From: Heloderma charlesbogerti
Lineage: Eukaryota; Chordata; Lepidosauria; Squamata; Helodermatidae
NCBI GenBank assembly: GCA_026122225.1
Contig: JANEZZ010002877.1
Location: 620,001 to 684,000 of the forward strand
Direction of reading: 5' to 3'
Length of the DNA stretch: 64,000 bases
Shown: piece by piece, positions 1 through 9,405 of the stretch
How positions within the stretch are numbered: the stretch's first letter is position 1
Layout: each line of letters begins with the position of its first letter
Notes under the pieces: model-generated
Told to the model about the DNA's origin: nothing
Databases searched by the model: none
What the model saw: only the letters and a program-made list of their open reading frames with translations
Program-made: the position numbers and the translations under genes

Positions 1-1185
1 AGAGATCCATTTCAGTCAGGGTTGAGGCCTGGTTACGGTACTGAAATTAATTGGCTGCTTTATGGGATGACCTTTGCCAGGATAGGAATGGGGAGAGTGA
101 CCCTGTTGATCCTCTAGGACTTTGATAATATCAACTATGGTGTCCTGGAGAAGCTGTCCAAATTGGATGTGGGTGCATTGCTCTTCCATGGTTCCACGTA
201 TACATGGGCATCTATATCCAGAAAGTGTTGCTGGGGGATTTCTCCTCAACTCCATGGCATTTAGGCTTCAAGTTCCTACAGGGGACTATCCTATCCCTCA
301 TGCTGTTTAACATAGACATGAAACCACTGAGTGAAGTCACCCAGGGATTTAGAGTGTTATGTCCTCAGTATATGGATGGCACCCAACTCTATTTCTGTTT
401 TTCAACAAATCTAGGTAAGGCAGTGAAAGTGCTGAATAAGTGTCTGGCTGCAGTAATTGATTGGATGGGAACCAGCAAACTGAAGCTTGATCCAGACAAG
501 GTGGAGGTACTGTTATTGGGTGGTTTATCTGCCCAAGTAAGTGGATTTGATCTGTTCTGGATGCACTCCCTTTGAGGGACCAGGTTTATAGGGTGGGGAG
601 GGGGTGCTCATTGATCCATCTCTATCACTAGAGGCTTAGAGAGCCTTCTACCACCTTAGGCTGGTATTCCAGCTATGACGACTTGGGTAGGGATAGTCTG
701 GCTTCAGTGATCCATGCCATGGTAACCTACTGTTTGGATTACTGCACTGCATTGTATGTAGGGCTGCCTTCAAAAGCAGCCCAAACACTTCAGTTGGTAT
801 AGAACATAGCTGCAAGAGTGCAAACTGGGATTAGGTTTTATGAACGTATTATGCTAATACATTGCCATCTTCACTGGCCTCACCAGAAGACCTGCCTGGC
901 ACTTATTTTAATCTCTTTTCAGTGCCAGGAAAATATCTCTCCCTGCCCCGCAGGCCTTTTAAATTATGCTGTGGTTTTTCATGTTGTTTTAGTTCTGTGT
1001 GTGTGTTTTTTAAAATTTCTCTGCTTTCTGCTTTTAATGTTGCTTTTTTGTTCTTAATTGGTGTGTTTTATGTGCTACATTTTATTGTATGTTATTGTAA
1101 TGTGATTTATTTTGATTGTTTTATTCTGAGAGCCACCCATAGTCTTATGGGGGTAGCCTACAAAGAGCAGGGATAAATAAAATAG
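1..1185 (+). mobile_element. Decayed L2-like LINE, RT part plus 3' end
   Basis: Positions 204-575 translate into a reverse-transcriptase segment of the L2 type: a GTILSLMLFNIDMKPL block (motif B/C approach), then YMDGTQLY where active elements have YADD, then a conserved stretch ending PDKVEVLLLGG. The Asp pair of the catalytic box is damaged and frames break upstream and downstream. From about 590 the similarity continues through a degraded C-terminal region, then a T-rich 3' part ending near 1185 in AAATAAAATAGA, as expected for an L2 tail. The 5' end lies outside the window. It is a molecular fossil with no coding capacity. Confidence 0.75.
204..575 (+). pseudogene. L2 reverse transcriptase fragment (catalytic box YMDG)
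   Basis: This 123-residue open stretch covers RT domains 4 to 6 of an L2-like LINE. It contains the PMLFN-like block (here LSLMLFNIDMKPL), the altered catalytic box YMDGTQLYF, and the KLKLDPDKVEVLLLGG block that normally follows in L2. The second catalytic Asp is Gly, so polymerase activity is not expected. An antisense relative occurs at 45560-46600. Confidence 0.7.
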
Positions 1186-1302
1186 ATGGTGACAACATTT
1201 CAGTATTTCTTTTTGATTCAAGTTTCATTTCCTTTCTTCCAAACCTAACAACTTGAAAATAAGCATAACTGAAATATATTTGGAATATATGACAGTCAGC
1301 AG

Positions 1303-1462
1303 GAACCATAGCTCAGTAGTGGAGAATGTATTCCGCATGTATAGTAGGTCCCAGGTTCAATTTCTGGCATGTCCTGTTAAAATGGATGAAGGAGCAAATG
1401 ATGTGAAAGACCTCTTTCTGACACCCTGGAGAACCAGCCCCGGTAAGAGCAGTCAATAAATA
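1303..1462 (+). mobile_element. tRNA-Ala-derived SINE, diverged
   Basis: CCATAGCTCAGTAGTGGAG followed about 35 bases later by GGTCCCAGGTTCAATT gives the A and B boxes of a tRNA-Ala-like polymerase III promoter. The body (CCTGGAGAACCAGCC) matches the SINE copies at 20765-20955, 46617-46815, 47067-47785 and 54561-55085. The copy is diverged and lacks a clear tail. It is a SINE and not a tRNA gene, because the acceptor stem and anticodon loop are not conserved. Confidence 0.75.
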
Positions 1463-1938
1463 GGGGAAAGTCTTCAAGGACTGTGGGTGGGTGGGTGAGT
1501 GAAAGAAACATTTCAGCAGGGGGCTACTTTCCTTGCCTTTTAAAAACACATAGTGTAGCCTGCACCAGGCACTCCTGCTCTCACTCATTGATGGCTCATC
1601 TGGCATTGGTCTCCCAGATGTTGATGGCAGTGGTGCTACATCAAGACCTCATGCCACTGCCACTGCCTTCTGGGAAAAATGAAAGGGCAGCAGGCTGTGC
1701 TATTTCTCCTCATACAAGGATGTGTGTGAGAGAGTGCCGAGTGGACAGAGTGCACCACTTTTTTTAAAGGCAAGGCATGTGGCGTGTTCCCCCTCAAAAC
1801 ACATTTCACTTATTTCATTCTCCATCCCTCTCCAAAGAGTCCTCCCCATTTTGTCACTCCTGAATAGTGCAGTGAAATGGGGGATGTATAAATAGTCTGT
1901 CTGAAATAAGGTAGCTTCCTGTGCAGTGGAGGCTGGAT

Positions 1939-2111
1939 GGCTCCTATTTCAGTGGAGCAGTAAATCTGCTCTGGGTTTCAGTCAGAACCGGTAAGAACGC
2001 TAACGGAGCTATCCAAAATGGATTCAGCGCCTTCAATGGCTCCTTTAGAGTTCTGACTGGTTCTTCTGACTGAAACCCAGAGTGGATTCACCGTCCACTG
2101 AAATAGGAGCC
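1939..2111. repeat. Fold-back (inverted-repeat) element
   Basis: Two arms of about 60 bases, each starting GGCTCCTATTTCAGTGGA when read inward and containing CTGGGTTTCAGTCAGAA, face each other across a spacer of roughly 50 bases. The arms also share a GAACCGGTAAGAAC-like inner part. No coding potential is visible. It is probably the product of a small DNA transposon with long inverted repeats. No target duplication was found. Confidence 0.7.
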
Positions 2112-2350
2112 ACAGCCCCCACCGTCCCTATGTTTCTCCTTGACAGTTCCATGCATATAGCAGTCCTATACGACTGCCTTCAGCTGAGAGCAAATTTTTT
2201 TTCCTGGCAGACTAGATAGTAAAAATGGATGTATCCTCTTACTTTAGGAGATGGTTAGCTTTTTGCATCCATTGACAGAAGAATGGGAGCACAGTGGAAC
2301 CATGAAATCTGGCACATAGTGACTGCTTAGCGGCTAGTCTTGCTTTCATC

Positions 2351-2794
2351 TAGGGGTGGGAGATAATTGTGTTTCAGTTCAATTTTGATCAGAATTTACC
2401 AAAATTTGCAAAGTACTCCATATTTTGGACAAAACAAACTTGAGATTTTTTTTTAAAATGAATGTGGAAGAAATATGCTTAGCTCTTAAAAGCCTGAGTT
2501 TGAATCCTTGTGTATTCAAATACGTTAGTGTTTAATTAGGTTTGATACCCTTCTTATTAAACAGGCTCATCTTTAACAGCAACATGCCAGGCAGGTACAA
2601 CATGGTCTGCTCCATGCTGGGAATAACTGTACCTGTTGAATTTGGCTGGTGCAGATGGGTGAGAATTTCATTTCAGTTCATTTTTGAAAGAATTTATCAA
2701 AATTCACACAGTTCATATCTGGGAGACAAAGAATTTGAGAGTTTAAAAACTCAAATGTGGGAGAAAGTAAAATGGGCAGATTTGCCCATCCCTA
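2351..2794. mobile_element. hAT-like MITE, 444 bp, 8-bp target duplication
   Basis: The element starts TAGGGGTGGG and ends CCCATCCCTA, an imperfect terminal inverted repeat. It is flanked on both sides by the identical 8-mer CTTTCATC (2343-2350 and 2795-2802), the duplication length typical of hAT transposition. The interior is AT-rich, repeats the motif CAGTTCAATTTTGATCAGAATTTACCAAAATT in degraded form twice, and encodes nothing recognisable. Confidence 0.85.
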
Positions 2795-2802
2795 CTTTCA
2801 TC

Positions 2803-3735
2803 ACAACACCACAAAGCTTCTGTAAGTGGACTGAGGAGTTCATGGTAAATTTGGGTTTGGCTTGTAAAGCTACATTCTGAGGCAGTCACATGACTACTCC
2901 TAAGGTAGAACTCTATACAAATCAGTCTACACTTTTAACGTGCCAATTGCATTGCATGCACTGACGTTTCATCAGCCATCAAAGCAATGGAAGTTAAATT
3001 GGAATCATGGGACTGTTGCTTCTTCACAATAAGAACAGATTTCACTGAAGTCATCTCAGCCATAGTATAAAACTAGAACAGCCAACCCTGACAGAGTGGT
3101 CTTCCTCTACTAAGAACAAATCAGGAAAACATTGGGGTTTCCCACTTCCTTTGCATGAACATTATCTAACTACAATTAATAGCTTGCCACGAAAGAACGT
3201 CTGGCCAATTGTCAGTTTCACTGGCCTGCTACCATTACTTTTATCAGTGTTTTAGCACTTCTTTCTTGAGTTTCTGACCTGATCTAGATTTTTTCAGAAA
3301 CTAAACCTCAGGTTAAAAATCTCTTCTGGTTAAAACTTATACTATAGTATAGTAAGATATTTTTCATAATATCTCTGATAATCAGCTATGATCAAGGAGT
3401 CAAAGAAATGGAGAATTCTATTATGAAGAATTTTCTTTCAGAAGGACAGCAGATGGGGAAAGCATTTGGCTGCTGAGGTGTTTGGGTTGCTATACCCAAT
3501 GAGATGTTTTATTTACTGTCATGTGCATAGCTATAACACCACAGTTCTTCAATGTATCAAGGCTGAACTTTTGCTAAAAACTGAGGCAAAAATTATGTCA
3601 TTTTGGTTCGCATTGTGAGAACATTTTAAAAAGGAATTTAGCTTTGTCTCATTGATGGATAATAGCAAAAGCACACTGTGGTCCTAGATTTTGAATTAGA
3701 ACCCAGACATTTTTTACAAATCCTTTTTATAATAG
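2803..3735. other. No recognised feature
   Basis: AT-rich sequence with no open frame of note, no inverted ends and no similarity to the other repeats in this window that I can see. Confidence 0.5.
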
Positions 3736-3738
3736 CAA

Positions 3739-4183
3739 CTTAGGGTGCAATCCTACGGCTACTATACAGTGGCTAGATGGCCATAGGATTGTTCATTCTC
3801 TGGGAACCGAGCTTGGAGCCAGCGCTCCGAGGTCGGTTCCCAGAAAACCGACTCCTTTCCCCTCCCCCGCCACTTGTAGGCACATGGTTCATCCCTTGCT
3901 CTGTGATCAGAAGAGCAGCATAGAGCAGACAAAAAGGGGGCATTCCTGGGGGTAGGGAGGGGACCACAAAGCGCCATTATGACACTTCCTATGCGCCGTC
4001 TGGCCTCCCCTTCCCCCCGCTTCGAGATGCCCTAGCTAGAAACTGGCCATCTAGCCACAAATGCAGGGCAGCTGGAGCACAGAGAAGATCCCCTCCACAC
4101 TCCAATCACCCTGCACTGGATAGTCAGTTGCCTCCGAGTTTGGAGGTGGCCCACTATCTCCCTAGGGTTGTGCCCTTAACCTA
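3739..4183. mobile_element. MITE with GGGTGCAATCCTA ends
   Basis: The left end AGGGTGCAATCCTACGGC and the right end CCCTAGGGTTGTGCCCTT form a terminal inverted repeat. Subterminal blocks (CAGTGGCTAGATGGCCATAGG on the left, CCGAGTTTGGAGGTGGCCC on the right) recur in the copies at 12772-13797 and 38690-38995. A TTA trinucleotide next to both ends would fit a 3-bp target duplication of the PIF/Harbinger type. That superfamily assignment is tentative. Confidence 0.65.
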
Positions 4184-4539
4184 GTAGAAGAATGCCTTTA
4201 TGGTAGGTATTGGCAAACCTGAAGAGGCTCTTATTAGATTGGCATGGGATTTGTCTGGCTTTTCCTGATAGTTGTCAAGAACAGTTGGAACAAAATCCAA
4301 TCCAATCCAATGAGAGCTTCAGAGGATTTGCCCATCCTCACCATAAAGACAAACTTCTATGAGGCTACTTTGCTATTATTAAAAGGTTTGCCAAGCACTG
4401 AGATCACCTAGGCTAATAGCATGGTGGAGAGTGATGCACTATGGGAGATGTAAATCTGTCAGGGGCTTTTGCAACTTCTTAGACAATTGCTTAGACTAAC
4501 CTTCCCCAACCTGGGACTCTTCAGATGTAGAACACTTTC

Positions 4540-4935
4540 ATGACTGAAAGGTTGCCTGCACTCATAAAGCCCACTGACAGGTATGCCTTTCTTCTCATCC
4601 ATGTGGGAACAAATGATACTGCCAAGCAGAGCTATGAAGAAATCATGTCAGACTTTGAAGCTTTGGGAAGGAAACTCAAGAACTTTGGGGCCAAGATAGT
4701 TTTCTCATCCATCCTTCCAGTAGTTAGAAGAGGGATAGAAAGGGAAAGAAAAATACTCTGGGTGAATGACTGGCTATGAAGGTGGTGCCGGCGTGAGAGA
4801 TTTGGATTCTGGGACCACGGGCTATACTTCCTGGAAGATGGGCTGTTGGCAAGGGACGGGTTGCACCTCACAAAGGCTGGGAAGAATGTGTTTGGCCACA
4901 GCATGAAGAACTTCATCAGGAGGGCTTTAAACTGA
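4540..4935 (+). pseudogene. CR1 ORF1 C-terminal part, esterase-like, one internal stop
   Basis: The reading frame shows LLIHVGTNDTA, the GxND block of SGNH/GDSL hydrolases, then IVFSSILPVVRRG. After one in-frame TGA at 4777 it continues with GFWDHGLYF and LLARDGLHLTKAGKNVF, where the Asp-x-x-His pair (DGLH) is the last catalytic block of that fold. It ends RRALN-stop at 4933. CR1 ORF1 proteins are known to carry such an esterase domain. The N-terminal part with the catalytic Ser block is missing because the element is 5'-truncated. The TGA replaces what is probably an Arg codon (CGA). Confidence 0.8.
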
Positions 4936-4940
4936 ATCCT

Positions 4941-5741
4941 ATGGGGAAGGGGGATGTAAAATTGGGGGTAACAATCGACAAAGGCTCATGCACCACAACG
5001 GAGAGAACAGCTCTAATAGTTTCCAATAACAGTCTTCAGAAACATGTAGGAAGAAAGCCAGACTATGAAGCACATGGTCTTCGATGTCTATATACTAATG
5101 CCCACAGTATGGGAAACAAACAGAACGAACTTGAACTCTTAATACAAGCGGGAAATTATGACTTGATAGGTGTAACTGAGACTTGGTGGGATGACTCTCA
5201 TGACTAGAATACAGAAATTGAAGGATATAACATGTTCAAAAAGAACAGGAGGAACAGAAAGGTAGTTGGGGTTGCACAATATGCAAAAAATACATATCTC
5301 TGCACAGAAATACAGGAGGATGAGCTTGGTAGCCCCATCAAGAGCATCTGGATCAAAATAAATGGAGCAAAGAATAAAAGGAACCTGGTGGTCAGAGTCT
5401 ACTACCAGCCACCCAATCAAGGAGAAGATGGGGATGAAACTTTTGAAAAGGAAATAGCCAATGTTTCAAGGAAGCATGATGTAGTAGTAATGGGGGACTT
5501 CAATTTCCCCAATATTTGTTGGGAGACAAATTCTGCAAAACATGGCCCCTCCAGGAAATTCCTGACTTGTGTTGTGGATAACTTTCTCCTACAGAAAGTA
5601 GAGGAAGGAACTAGAAGATTGGCTATCCTTGACTTGATCCTAACCAACAGAGATGACTTAGTGGATGAAGTTACAGGAACTCTGCAGTTACAGGAACTCT
5701 GGGGGAAAGCGACTATGTTATACTTGAGTTCTTGGTTCTAA
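4941..5741 (+). pseudogene. CR1 ORF2 apurinic endonuclease domain, one amber stop
   Basis: The frame begins just after the ORF1 stop and shows CLYTNAHSMGNKQNELE (the Asn and Glu region), [26 protein letters not shown] (the catalytic Asp and Asn) and [11 protein letters not shown]. This is the order of an AP-type endonuclease that nicks target DNA. A TAG at 5205 interrupts the frame where Trp is expected, and the frame continues unchanged at 5208-5738. The SDH block that should follow is disrupted near 5690-5720 (a short duplication of CAGTTACAGGAACTCTG and a local frame change). The family function is established; this copy is inactive. Confidence 0.85.
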
Positions 5742-5972
5742 GGGAAGCAAAAGCCGAGTGTAGTCAAACGCGTACCCTGGATTTTAGGAAAGCTGATTTT
5801 AATAAATTCAGAACAATGATAAGTTAAGTCCCATGGCAAGCGACTCTAATGAGAAAAGGAGTCCAAGATGGGTGGGAGCTTTTAATAAAAGGAAATTCTC
5901 AAGGCACACTTACAAACAATTCCAAACAATTCAACAAGAACAATTCCAACAAGAAGACAACAGAAGAAGCCA

Positions 5973-7306
5973 ATGTGGCTTCACAACAAGCTTAGAGATG
6001 ACCTGAAAATAAAAAAGGACACATATAGGAAGTGGAAGGAAGGCCAAGCTACAAAGGAAGAGTACAGGCAGGTAGCACAGAATTGCAGGGATGGTGTCAG
6101 GAAGGCTAAAGCTGAGGACGAGCTGAGGTTAGCGAGGGATGCTAAAAGCAACAAAAAGGCTTTCTTCAGATATGTGCATAGTAAAAGACAGAGGAAAGAA
6201 ATGGTGGTTCAGCTATTAAAGAAGGATGGCAAAATGATAAGAGAGGACAAAGAAAAGGCAGAGGTGCTCAATTCCTACTTTGGCTCAGTCTTCTCCCAAA
6301 AGAGGGTCTATGACCCCCCTCGCAAAGGCGAAGTACAGGCTGAAGGGGCAGGACTGCAGGTTGAGATCGATAGGCATATGGTCAAGGAACACCTAATTAC
6401 TTTGAATGAGTTCAAATCTCCAGGGCCAGATGAACTGCATCCTAGAGTAATAAAGGAACTGGCAGAAGAACTCTCGGAACCACTGTCTATTCTCTTTGAG
6501 AAATCATGGCGGACGGGTGAAGTGCCAGATGACTAGAGGAGGGCTAATGTTGTCCCTATCTTCAAAAAGGGTAAAAAGGACAAACCTGGGAACTACAGAC
6601 CACTCAGTCTGACATCAATCCCTGGGAAAATTCTGGAGCAGATTATAAAGCAATTCATCTGTAAGCACCTTGAAAACCATGCAGTGATTACTCGAAGCCA
6701 ACATGGATTTGTCAAGAACAAATCCTGCCAAATGAATCTGATCTCATTTTTTGATCAAGTAACCTCCCTTGTGGACTGGGAATGCTGTAGACATAATATA
6801 CCTCGACTTCAGTAAACCTTTCAACAAAGTGCCCTATGATATCTTGATGAGCAAACTAGCTCAAAGTGGGCTAGATGAAACAACAATCCGGTGGATCCAC
6901 AGTTGGCTACAGAATCGGACTCAAAGACTGCTGATCAGTGGGATCTTCTCAAACTGGGGAGAGTTAATGTGCGGGGTACTGCAGGGCTCAGTCCTGGGCC
7001 TGGTGCTCGTCAACATTTTTATTAATGACTTGGAGGAGGAGGTGCAGGGGAATGCTGATCAGATTTGCAGATGACACAAAATTGGGCGGGATAGCCAATA
7101 CCCTGGAAGACAGAAACAAAATTCAAAGTGATCTTGATAGACTGGAGCGCTGGGCAGAAAACAACAGAATGACATTTAATAGGGATCAATGCCAAGTTCT
7201 GCACCTAGGAAAAAGAAACCAAATGCACAGTTACAAAATGGGGGACATGTGGCTCAACAACACTACAAGTGAGAAGATCTTGGAATTGCTGTCAATCACA
7301 AGCTGA
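5973..7306 (+). pseudogene. CR1 ORF2 reverse transcriptase, frameshifted
   Basis: The region 5973-6536 gives the linker and first RT blocks (FKSPGPDELHPRVIKEL, SILFEKSWRTGEVPDD), then a TAG where Trp is usual. The next part reads RRANVVPIFKKGKKDKPGNYRPLSLTS and SQHGFVKNKSC in the same frame. A shift then gives IIYLDFSKPFNKVPYDILMSKL (motif A), [12 protein letters not shown] (motif B) and, after another shift, RFADDTKLGG (motif C, 7061-7090, both Asp present). The polymerase cannot be made from one frame. Confidence 0.88.
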
Positions 7307-7800
7307 ATATGAGCCAACAACGTGATGTGGCTGCAAAAGAGGCAAATGCTATTTTGGGCTGCATTAATAGAAGCATAGCTTCCAAATCCCAGGAAGTACT
7401 AGTCCCCCTCTAATCAGCACTGGTTAGGCCTCATCTGGAGTACTGTGTCCAGTTCTGGGCACCACACTTTAAGAAGGATGCAGACAAGCTGGAGAGGGTT
7501 CAGAGGAGGGCAACAAAGATGATCAGAGGACTGGAAACAAAGCCCTGTGAAGAGAGACTGAAAGAACTGGGCATGTTTAGTCTTGAGAAGAGAAGACTGA
7601 GGGGAGATACAATAGTGCTCTTCAAGTACTTGAAAGGTTGTCACAGAGAGGAAGGCCAGGGTCTCTTCTCGATCATCCCAGAATGCAGGACACGGAATAA
7701 TGGGCTCAAGTTACAGGAAGCCAGATTCCAGCTGAACATCAGGAAAAACTTCCTGACTGTTAGAGAGCAATATGACAATGGAACCAATTATCTAGGGAGG
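7307..7800 (+). pseudogene. CR1 ORF2 C-terminal region
   Basis: Translation in shifting frames gives QLRYGSRILGCI-like decayed text, then [46 protein letters not shown] with one frame break, and [29 protein letters not shown] at 7540-7640. This is the conserved C-terminal portion of CR1 ORF2, of unknown biochemical function. It matches the antisense copy at 44520-45240 closely. Confidence 0.8.
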
Positions 7801-8497
7801 TAGTCGGCTGTCCCACAGAGGAGGCATTCAAGATGAGGCTGGACAGCCATCTGTCGGGGATGCTCTGACTTGGATTCCTGCACTGAGCAGGGGGTTGGAC
7901 TTGATGGTCTTGTAGGCCCCTTCCAACCCTACTATTCTATGATTCTATGACCCATCATCCCTAGCCAATTTGGTCACTGCTGGCTGCGATGATGGAAATG
8001 GCAGTACAACATATCTGAAGGGCACAGGTTGGGGAAGGCTGGCTTAGACAATCACTTAAACAATGGAGGGAAGAAATGCTTCCCTTTCCTGTCTGCTGTC
8101 ACAGATGCTGCTATTCCCATTTCCTGCCATTTGATAAGGAATGGAGAAGGGAAGGAAAGGGAAGTGGGAGGTATTTTAAGAGGATGGCAAAGATGGTTTT
8201 ATAAGCATCAGGAGGGGGGCAAAGGCAGATAAGAGAGTACTTCTCTCAAGGACTCAAATTTTGATCATAACAGGTAGACGAAGTTTGGGAGTTGGGAGAG
8301 TTGCCATGTGTTTTAAGGTAGGTAGGTCTTCCAAACCCTCAGAGGTTATTTCTGAGTCCAGCTCAGATGAACTCCTGCAACATCCCTACAATTCTAGCTA
8401 GCCAGAGCATGGACAAGGGGGAAAGAATATACGCAGCCAAATAAGCTTTAATTTTTTTTCCCCTGCAGCCAGTCATCTAGCTGAACAAACAAGCCAG

Positions 8498-8531
8498 TGG
8501 GGGGGGGGGGCAGGGCAGGGTGGGGGGGGGA
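8498..8531 (+). repeat. Poly-G tracts with quadruplex potential
   Basis: Runs of eleven and nine G separated by CAGGGCAGGGT give at least four G-tracts of three or more within 34 bases. That fits the usual pattern for an intramolecular G-quadruplex on the + strand. No gene is nearby, so it may simply be a low-complexity expansion. Confidence 0.6.
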
Positions 8532-8739
8532 GTGCCAGTTTTAAGTGGAAAAGCATCCAAGGGATGAAGTGAAATTTGAATCAAAATGCCTCCAGCTGTG
8601 AACATTCTTCTCTGCCCATAGTTTGACTGTCTAGTATTGTAGCCTATATCTCATCTGTGTGTGTGTGCATGCGTGCACGCGTGGGCGCGGGCGGGTGGGG
8701 GTGTCAGATAGATAGGTCAAAGTTAAGGTGAGTTGTCTT

Positions 8740-9010
8740 TTAGTTAAGATTCTGCCATTAAGCCTCAAAATTCTGCTGCTTATAAAATGATCCCTGTTGA
8801 GCTAATAATATGAAACTTTGGCTCTATGATCTACCTGATGAGGTCTAAAACTGCGCAAACTGTCAAACCAATCAGATAAAAATTGCCACAGGTGCAGCAA
8901 GTTAAGAAGTGCTGAAGGCATATCATATATTTCTTTCAAATGTTGGTGAAAACTACTGATGGTATATGAGGCTACCTTTGAAGATGGTTTGGAAACTTCC
9001 ATTAGTTCAA
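8740..9010. repeat. Dispersed repeat of unknown class, copy 1
   Basis: It shares with 33780-34120 the ordered blocks ATTCTGCCATTAA, CAAAATTCT-CTGCT, ATAATRTGAAAC, ATCTACCTGATGAGGTCTA and AAGTGCTGAA, then ATTTCTTT-AAAT. Identity falls off between blocks, so both are old copies of one family. Both copies also follow a (GT)n run. No terminal repeats or coding text were seen. Confidence 0.7.
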
Positions 9011-9405
9011 AACAGAGCTGATACGCTACTAAGTGGAATAGGTTGATATGATAAATTGCCAGTGTTTTGTCAGAGGGACTGACTTCCAGTCAGTTTCCAA
9101 GTCCCATTCGAAGTGTTAGTGCTGACTAAGGGGGGGGAACCTCTTTCAGCCCGAGGGCTGAATTCCATTTCAGATAAGTTCTCAAGAGCTGTATTGCAGT
9201 GGCAGGTGGGGCTGAAGGCAATAGGGGTTGAGCCAAATGCAAAATGGGTGGAGCCAAAATACCAGCATATTTTATCTTATCTTTCTGCCAGTAACTAAGT
9301 CTTAGGAGAGGCATATAGGAGAGGAATGCCAGTGTGGTGCAGAGGCTAGAGCGTTGGACTGGGAGTTGGGAGACCCAGGTTCCAGTCCCCACTCAGCCAT
9401 GGAAA

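Larger units (their letters stand above)
4531..7950 (+). mobile_element. CR1 LINE, nearly complete ORF2, 5'-truncated in ORF1
   Basis: The element carries in order the end of ORF1 (SGNH/GDSL-hydrolase-like), an endonuclease, a reverse transcriptase and the C-terminal region, followed by a short 3' UTR. It ends at 7931-7950 in a double ATTCTATGATTCTATGA unit, the diagnostic CR1 3' terminus. It sits inside a hAT MITE, so it is younger than that MITE. There are several in-frame stops (4777, 5205, 5739, 6534) and frameshifts between about 6540 and 7070. The copy is therefore dead but still well preserved. Length is about 3.4 kb. Confidence 0.92.
4497..8041. mobile_element. hAT-like MITE split by a CR1 insertion
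   Basis: The left part (4497 to about 4531) reads TAACCTTCCCCAACCTGGG. The right part (about 7951-8041) ends CAGGTTGGGGAAGGCTG, the inverted counterpart. The 8-mer GCTTAGAC flanks both outer ends (4489-4496 and 8042-8049), an exact hAT-type target duplication. Removing the CR1 leaves a short element of about 125 bases, like the related 136-bp MITE at 11130-11265. Confidence 0.8.
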
